Shown here in pieces: positions 28,670-34,027 of a DNA stretch of 34,027 nt; the first letter of the stretch is position 1; each line of letters opens with the position of its first letter. A model generated the notes under the pieces. It searched no databases. It was not told the origin of the DNA and saw only the letters and a program-made list of their open reading frames with translations. The stretch lies in NCBI GenBank assembly GCA_947588205.1, contig CANPYG010000025.1, forward strand, positions 1-34,027, read 5' to 3'. Origin of the DNA: an uncultured Acetatifactor sp. (GTDB lineage: Bacteria; Bacillota; Clostridia; Lachnospirales; Lachnospiraceae). The position numbers and the translations under genes are program-made.

Positions 28670-28698
28670 ATTATATATGGATACCTCATATCTGTCAA
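28670..28698 (-). promoter_or_regulatory. Consensus sigma-A promoter for the solute-binding lipoprotein
   Basis: Minus strand TTGACA - N17 - TATAAT (-35 at 28693-28698, -10 at 28670-28675); the -35 overlaps the stop codon of the M56 gene. Confidence 0.85.
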
Positions 28699-30059
28699 TA
28701 AGAAATGCGAAATTTAAAAAGGCCATAGGGATCCGCTTCATATGTGCTTACAGCGATCCGGTTTCCGATAGCGACATCCCCGCATTTCGTGCAGCGCTCC
28801 GCCCCATAATGCTCTACCTTACAGCTTCCGTCAGGATTCCTGGTCTGCTTCATATACGCGCAGTTTTCAAATGTATGATCGCAGGCGCCATGACCGGACG
28901 CCGCACCGCCTGCGGCGCAAATATCACTTTCTTCATCAGGAATCTGTCCCTCATAGAATATCGCCTCCCCTTTCTGTGAGAGGGACGGGGAACTGATCCA
29001 AATATCGGGCTTTTTCAGGAACAGGCTGCTGGCCTCCTTCGCATCCGCTTCGCTCACCTCGCTGATCCGGTAGGTCTCCTTGTATGCAAATACTGTCAGG
29101 GAGCTGACAAACAAAGAGACGGCAAGAAGGATTCCGCTCACATACGCCTTAAACCTCCCGCTCCATGCCTTTTCTCCCATGATATATTCAATTCTTTCCT
29201 TTAATCGTTCCGCCTCCCCCGCAAGGGCAAACGTCCAGGGCATTTGAATTTTTCTCCCTGCAGACCCTGGTTTGCTTGACTCTTCCACCAGCATCATGGC
29301 ATATGCCCTTCTCTCTTCCAGACCGTATCCGCTGACTGCCTCCCTGTCACAGTCCAGCTCGCTGATCCTTCTCCATTCCCTTCGCAGCAAATATACGGCA
29401 GGATTAAACCAATGGACCGCGGTTACAAGACCGGTCAGCATAAACAGCAGGACATCACAATTTTTGATATGCGCCAGCTCATGCCTCAGCACCATCTCCC
29501 CCTTCTTTTCCTCCAGTTCCTCCGGCAGAATGATGGCAGGACAAAATAGGCCCATGCTTACCGGCGACACATCCGGGCAGCGAAACAACCGCACCCTGCG
29601 GCGGATTCCCATTTCCCTGCACAGCCTGTCAAGCGCTTCCCTCCCGGTTCCGGTCTTTTCCTCCAGACAGCACGCCAACAGCCTGCGCCTTTTCAAAAAA
29701 TATCTTCCGCTCCTATATAGCAACAGACCAAGGACCGCCGCCAGCCAGCCCAGCAGGAACAGACCGTTCAGCCGCAAGGCGGCGCTGGGATAAACCTCCC
29801 CTCCTGCCGTGGTCAGCTCTACATAGTCTCTATAGAAATCAAAATCATATTTCCCACTTTTGAAAATCTGCGCGCCCGTATTTCTCAGGCTGCCCAGATA
29901 TCCGTCCTGCAGCCTCCTTAAGGGAATCAGGTAAAGCAGGGATACCACTAATATCCAGTATCTTCTCCATCTCCCCGCCCCCTTCTGCAGCCTGCCGCAG
30001 GCGAAGTAAAAAAGCAGCATACAACTCCCCGTAAGGGATAGCGTCCACAGTGTATTCAC
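28695..30059 (-). CDS. BlaR1/MecR1-like M56 family metallopeptidase (membrane sensor)
   Basis: 454 aa; N-terminal TM segments, HELAHIKNCD (HExxH), AVHWFNPAVYLLRREWRRISELDCDREAV, later TM segment, and a Cys-rich C-terminus with no recognisable penicillin-binding motif. Confidence 0.92.
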   Translation of the reverse strand: MNTLWTLSLTGSCMLLFYFACGRLQKGAGRWRRYWILVVSLLYLIPLRRLQDGYLGSLRNTGAQIFKSGKYDFDFYRDYVELTTAGGEVYPSAALRLNGLFLLGWLAAVLGLLLYRSGRYFLKRRRLLACCLEEKTGTGREALDRLCREMGIRRRVRLFRCPDVSPVSMGLFCPAIILPEELEEKKGEMVLRHELAHIKNCDVLLFMLTGLVTAVHWFNPAVYLLRREWRRISELDCDREAVSGYGLEERRAYAMMLVEESSKPGSAGRKIQMPWTFALAGEAERLKERIEYIMGEKAWSGRFKAYVSGILLAVSLFVSSLTVFAYKETYRISEVSEADAKEASSLFLKKPDIWISSPSLSQKGEAIFYEGQIPDEESDICAAGGAASGHGACDHTFENCAYMKQTRNPDGSCKVEHYGAERCTKCGDVAIGNRIAVSTYEADPYGLFKFRISY

Positions 30060-30433
30060 CCCTGACCATCCTTTCTTCCAATCCTTTTGACCAGATCCTT
30101 TAAGATAAGTGCATCCGCTTCGGGAATCTCCGTATTGCCGGTGAAGGCGGCGATAAACTGCTCCAACCTGCCGTCAAAGACCTCTTCCACGATTCTTCTG
30201 CTCTGCTGTTCCCGGTATTCCCCTTCTGACACGACGGCACGGACAAGGCGCCTCTTCCTTGCGATCATACCTTTTTCCTCCATGCGCGTCAGCATCTTGG
30301 TCAGGGTCTGCTGCTTCCAGTTTTTTCCCTTTTCGTTAAAGAAGGCCAGAAGCTCGCTTGGAACCGCCTCTCCTCCATCCTGCCATATCTTCCTCATGAT
30401 CTCCATTTCCGTTTTTGACAAATCCTGTGCCAT
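30056..30433 (-). CDS. BlaI/MecI/CopY-family transcriptional repressor
   Basis: 125 aa; LSKTEMEIMRKIWQDGGEAVPSELLAFFNEKGKNWKQQTLTKMLTRMEEKGMIARKRR; overlaps the M56 gene start by 4 bp. Confidence 0.95.
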   Translation of the reverse strand: MAQDLSKTEMEIMRKIWQDGGEAVPSELLAFFNEKGKNWKQQTLTKMLTRMEEKGMIARKRRLVRAVVSEGEYREQQSRRIVEEVFDGRLEQFIAAFTGNTEIPEADALILKDLVKRIGRKDGQG

Positions 30434-30460
30434 AATATGCTCCCTCCGTTTGGCCTTTTT

Positions 30461-30477
30461 AAAGACTTATTGTCTTT
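30461..30477. promoter_or_regulatory. Candidate BlaI autoregulatory operator AAAGAC-TTATT-GTCTTT
   Basis: Perfect 6-bp dyad immediately downstream of the -10 of the blaI promoter. Confidence 0.75.
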
Positions 30478-30480
30478 TTT

Positions 30481-30509
30481 ATTATAACTCATTTCTCCAT
30501 GGAATACAA
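30481..30509 (-). promoter_or_regulatory. Promoter of the blaI-blaR1 operon
   Basis: Minus strand TTGTAT - N17 - TATAAT (-35 at 30504-30509, -10 at 30481-30486). Confidence 0.75.
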
Positions 30510-30513
30510 GGAT

Positions 30514-30556
30514 AAAAAAAGAACAGTCCGAAACCGTTTAAGATTCCGAACTGTTC
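30514..30556 (-). terminator. Intrinsic terminator downstream of the EF-G paralogue
   Basis: GAACAGT ... ACTGTTC hairpin (30521-30556) followed on the minus strand by TTTTTTT. Confidence 0.85.
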
Positions 30557-30707
30557 CTTTTGGCTGCGCAGCCCGCCCCCGCAGGCTTACGCCTCGTAAC
30601 CCCGCAGGACATACCGTCCTGACTCCAATACTACTTAAGATCCATTTCTTTCCCACACTGTTCCCCGGCCGACATATGCCGGATCCTCCGGGCGCCGTCT
30701 GGCAGTC

Positions 30708-32795
30708 TTAATCATCTGAGCCGCTCAGCTCGCCTGCCCTTGCAGCCACTTCCTTCTCCTGCACATCGCTGGGAGCCTGCTCGTAGCGCGCAAAAGTATA
30801 AGCATACTCGCCCCGGCCGCCGGTCATGGAACGAAGGTCCGTACAATAGCCGAACAAACCGCTCATAGGGATATCAGCCTCGATGATCTGCTTTCCGCCG
30901 GGAGCGGGATTCATGCCCAGCACTCTGCCGCGGCGCTTGTTCAGGTCGCCCATGACATCGCCGGTATAAGCATCCGGCACAGTTACCTTCAGGGAAGCGA
31001 TAGGCTCCAACAGGATCGGACCAGCCTCCATGAAGCCCTTCTTGAAGGCCTGGGATGCAGCGGTCTTAAACGCCATTTCGGAGGAGTCCACAGGATGGTA
31101 GGAACCATCGTACAGAACCGCCTTCACACCCACCACGGGATATGCGGCAAGGGGACCCTTCACCACGGAATCCTGGATGCCCTTTTCCACTGCAGGGAAG
31201 TAGTTCTTGGGAACGGCGCCGCCTACCACCTCCTGGGCGAACTCATAAGGCTCCTCTAAGTTGCCGGAAGGTGAGAAGCGCATCTTGACATGCCCGTACT
31301 GACCATGCCCGCCGCTCTGCTTCTTATACTTATATTCCACGTCGGAGGTCTTCTTGATGGTCTCCTTGTAGGCGATCCTGGGAACGCCAAGCTCCACCTC
31401 AACCTTATATTCATTTAAAAGCCTGCTGACAATGATATCCAGATGCTGGTCTCCCATTCCATACAGCAGCATCTGTCCGTTTGCGGAATCGTTCACGGAC
31501 TTCATGGTCAGATCCTCGTGGGAAATCTTCTGCAGGGCCTGGGAAATCTTGTCCACATCCCCCTTATTCTTCGGGGTATAACGCATATATGTATAAGGGG
31601 TGGAAACCTCAAATTTACCGAACTTAATGGTAGTCGCCTTGGTGGAAAGGCTGTCGCCGGTCCTTGCTGCAGTCAGCTTCGCCAGCGCGCCGATATCTCC
31701 CGCATGGAGCTCGGGAACCTCAATGGGCTTGTTGCCCTGGAGTACATAAAGCTTGCCGACCTTTTCCTCAATATCCTTGTCCACGTTGTAAAGCACGTCA
31801 TCCGTCTTAAGCACACCGGAATTCACCTTGATCAGGGAATACTTGCCGATGAAGGGATCCACGATGGTCTTCCAGATATATGCGGACTTCGCCTTGGAGA
31901 AATCATAATCCGCGTGATAAACCTCGCTGGTCTTCATGTTGATGCCCGCCACCTCACGGTTCTCAGGGCTGGGTAAGTACTTAATGATATCATCCAACAG
32001 AGTGTACATGCCCTGGCAAAGGATGTTGGAACCCATGGTCATGGGAACGATGCTGCAGTCGCACACATTGGTGCGCAGCGCCGCACGGATCTCCGCCTCG
32101 GAGAAGGTCTCTCCGCCGAAATATCTCTCCATGAACTCTTCACTGGTCTCCGCCACTGCCTCTAACAGGGTATCCCGGCAAATCTCCAGATTAGCCTTGG
32201 AATAATCAGGCACCGGGCACTCCACCACTTCCTTGCCCTGCCACTTATGGGCGGTCTCGGTGATCACATTCACATAGCCCACAAACTTTTCATTCTCACG
32301 GATGGGCAGATGGAAGGGCGCCATCTTCTTGCCGTAAAGCTTGGTCATATCCTCCACGACCTGACGGTAGGAAGCGTTGTCCACGTCCATATTGGACACA
32401 TAGACAATCCTGGGCAGCTTGTACTTCTCGCACAGCTCCCACGCCTTCTGCGCCCCTACTTCGATCCCGGACTTGCCGTTCACCACGATAATGGCGGCGC
32501 CCGCAGCGCTGACAGCCTCCTCCACTTCGCCTACAAAGTCAAAATAGCCGGGAGCGTCCAATACATTGATCTTATATCCTTCCCACTCAATGGGAACCAC
32601 AGAAGTGCTGATGGAAAACTTCCTCTTCTGTTCTTCTTTGCTATAGTCACTTACGGTATTGCCATCGGGTACCTTTCCTAATCTTGATGTAATGCCGGAA
32701 AGATATGCGAAAGCCTCAACCAGACTGGTCTTACCTGCACCGCCGTGCCCCAGCAGCACCACATTACGAATCTTGTCAGTTGTGTAAACTTTCAT
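30708..32795 (-). CDS. Elongation factor G paralogue (EF-G2-like translation-factor GTPase)
   Basis: 695 aa; LLGHGGAGKTSLVEAF, NVLDAPGYFDFVGEV, C-terminal EF-G domains (GDVMGDLNKRRGRVLGMNP); G3 and G4 motifs are non-canonical. Confidence 0.93.
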   Translation of the reverse strand: MKVYTTDKIRNVVLLGHGGAGKTSLVEAFAYLSGITSRLGKVPDGNTVSDYSKEEQKRKFSISTSVVPIEWEGYKINVLDAPGYFDFVGEVEEAVSAAGAAIIVVNGKSGIEVGAQKAWELCEKYKLPRIVYVSNMDVDNASYRQVVEDMTKLYGKKMAPFHLPIRENEKFVGYVNVITETAHKWQGKEVVECPVPDYSKANLEICRDTLLEAVAETSEEFMERYFGGETFSEAEIRAALRTNVCDCSIVPMTMGSNILCQGMYTLLDDIIKYLPSPENREVAGINMKTSEVYHADYDFSKAKSAYIWKTIVDPFIGKYSLIKVNSGVLKTDDVLYNVDKDIEEKVGKLYVLQGNKPIEVPELHAGDIGALAKLTAARTGDSLSTKATTIKFGKFEVSTPYTYMRYTPKNKGDVDKISQALQKISHEDLTMKSVNDSANGQMLLYGMGDQHLDIIVSRLLNEYKVEVELGVPRIAYKETIKKTSDVEYKYKKQSGGHGQYGHVKMRFSPSGNLEEPYEFAQEVVGGAVPKNYFPAVEKGIQDSVVKGPLAAYPVVGVKAVLYDGSYHPVDSSEMAFKTAASQAFKKGFMEAGPILLEPIASLKVTVPDAYTGDVMGDLNKRRGRVLGMNPAPGGKQIIEADIPMSGLFGYCTDLRSMTGGRGEYAYTFARYEQAPSDVQEKEVAARAGELSGSDD

Positions 32796-33009
32796 GTATA
32801 TTCCTCCAATTTAGATGTTTTTGGGTACTCTGCCAAACCTAGAATGGAATCCCAAAATCCCCATATTGGTATTTTACTAAATTTTCCGCCATTTTACAAG
32901 AACAATTTGTTTTTTTGCTTAATATTTTGCTAACAGTTCAGCCAGCCGCCTGATTTGATGGAAAATCGTGCTTGCACGAACTGTTGCATATTTTCTATTC
33001 TTCCCTGAC

Positions 33010-33038
33010 TTGACCTTTCCCCTCTTCAGTGCTATAGT
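33010..33038 (+). promoter_or_regulatory. Promoter for the DAHP synthase gene
   Basis: TTGACC - N17 - TATAGT, about 60 bp upstream of the ATG at 33097. Confidence 0.7.
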
Positions 33039-33096
33039 CTAGGGTGTTAATGTTGAAAATTTTCAGAAATAAAATAGAATCGGAAAGGCAAAGAAC

Positions 33097-34027
33097 ATGA
33101 TCGTTGTAATGAAACCCGGCGCCGCCCAAAGCAGTATTGACGCGGTAGTGGCGTCCATAGAGGCAAAAGGGCTGTCCGTACATCTCTCCCAGGGCGAGGA
33201 GGTCACCATTATCGGCGTCATCGGGGATAAATCCCGGCTGTCCACGGAGAATCTCATCGTCTACAAGGACGTGGACCGGATCGTGCCCGTGACGGAGAGC
33301 TATAAGCTGTCCAATAAGAAATTCCACCCGGAGCCTTCTGTGGTGAAGGTGGGAAATACCCAGATCGGCCCAGGCAATCTCACTGTCATGGCAGGACCCT
33401 GCGCCGTGGAGACGGAGGAACAGCTGATGTGCATCGCCAGGGCGGTGAAGGCCTGCGGCGCCACCATCCTCCGGGGCGGCGCTTATAAGCCCCGCACTTC
33501 CCCCTACTCCTTCCAGGGCTTGGAGGAGGAAGGACTCCGCTATATGCAGACCGCCAGCAGGGAGACCGGACTTGCCACCATCTGCGAGGTGGTGAGCCTG
33601 GACGCCATAGAGGCAGCCGTGAAATACGTGGACATGATCCAGATCGGCGCCAGGAACATGCAGAACTTTATCCTGCTCAGGGAAGCGGGCCGTTCCGGAA
33701 TGCCCGTCCTGTTAAAAAGAGGCCTCTGCGCCACCATCGACGAATGGCTGAACGCGGCGGAGTATATTATGTCCGAGGGCAATCCCAATGTGGTGCTCTG
33801 TGAGCGGGGCATCCGCACCTACGAGACCGCCACCCGCAACACCCTGGACTTAAGCGCCGTGGCGGTCATGCGGGAGAAGTCCCACCTTCCCATCATCGTG
33901 GATCCCTCCCACTCCACCGGCTCCTACAAGTATGTGCCTCCCATGGCAAAGGCGGCTGTGGCCTGCGGGGCGGACGGACTGATGATCGAGGTGCACAACG
34001 ACCCGGCACATGCCCTGTCGGACGGTC
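33097..34027 (+). CDS. aroF: 3-deoxy-7-phosphoheptulonate (DAHP) synthase, truncated by the window end
   Basis: Open frame to the window end: MIVVMKPGAAQSSIDAVVASIEAKGLSVHLSQGEEVTIIGVIGD...VMAGPCAVETEEQL...LRGGAYKPRTSPYSFQGLE...PIIVDPSHSTG. Absent from the ORF track because there is no in-window stop. Confidence 0.96.
   Translation, partial: MIVVMKPGAAQSSIDAVVASIEAKGLSVHLSQGEEVTIIGVIGDKSRLSTENLIVYKDVDRIVPVTESYKLSNKKFHPEPSVVKVGNTQIGPGNLTVMAGPCAVETEEQLMCIARAVKACGATILRGGAYKPRTSPYSFQGLEEEGLRYMQTASRETGLATICEVVSLDAIEAAVKYVDMIQIGARNMQNFILLREAGRSGMPVLLKRGLCATIDEWLNAAEYIMSEGNPNVVLCERGIRTYETATRNTLDLSAVAVMREKSHLPIIVDPSHSTGSYKYVPPMAKAAVACGADGLMIEVHNDPAHALSDG

Noticed and set aside
32995-33327. Minus-strand ORFs 32995-33327 and 33540-33818
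   Set aside because: Antisense to the truncated DAHP synthase gene, which the ORF track omits because it lacks a stop in the window.
1-34027. Transposases, integrases, prophage genes, tRNA or rRNA genes
   Set aside because: None recognised by reading the sequence and ORFs.

Overview
This looks like a chromosomal segment from a spore-forming, Lachnospiraceae/Clostridia-like Firmicute, inferred from gene content and gene order. Most genes are on the minus strand and are housekeeping: fhs, an FtsK/SpoIIIE translocase, a TepA/ClpP-like protease, a membrane protein plus GT2 glycosyltransferase, yebC, mazF, alr, nnr, rex, icd, a GntR regulator, a putative Re-citrate synthase, a subtilase, leuS, and an EF-G paralogue. 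On the plus strand are an ABC-F ATPase, a Cys/Gly/Asn-rich small protein followed by two unknown ORFs, an AAA_14/DUF4143 ATPase, and a DAHP synthase running off the window end. The ORF track misses the last one because it has no stop.

The strongest candidate for an undescribed system is at 26.1-30.5 kb. It contains BlaI, a BlaR1-like M56 protease with a Cys-rich C-terminus, and a lipoprotein with an apparent beta-propeller-like N-terminal part and a solute-binding C-terminal part, with no transporter permease nearby. The same 17-bp dyad (nAAGAC-N5-GTCTTn) sits just downstream of the -10 of two promoters, one for blaI and one for the lipoprotein gene. The lipoprotein mRNA leader also carries a large hairpin.

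Other notable structures: four 33-bp-period repeats before the AAA ATPase; about seven 16-bp-period repeats in the leader of the putative Re-citrate synthase; an 18-bp TTG...CAA dyad in the rex promoter; paired 17-mers before the leuS promoter; and an 18-mer dispersed repeat. All calls come from reading the sequence, and no database search was run.
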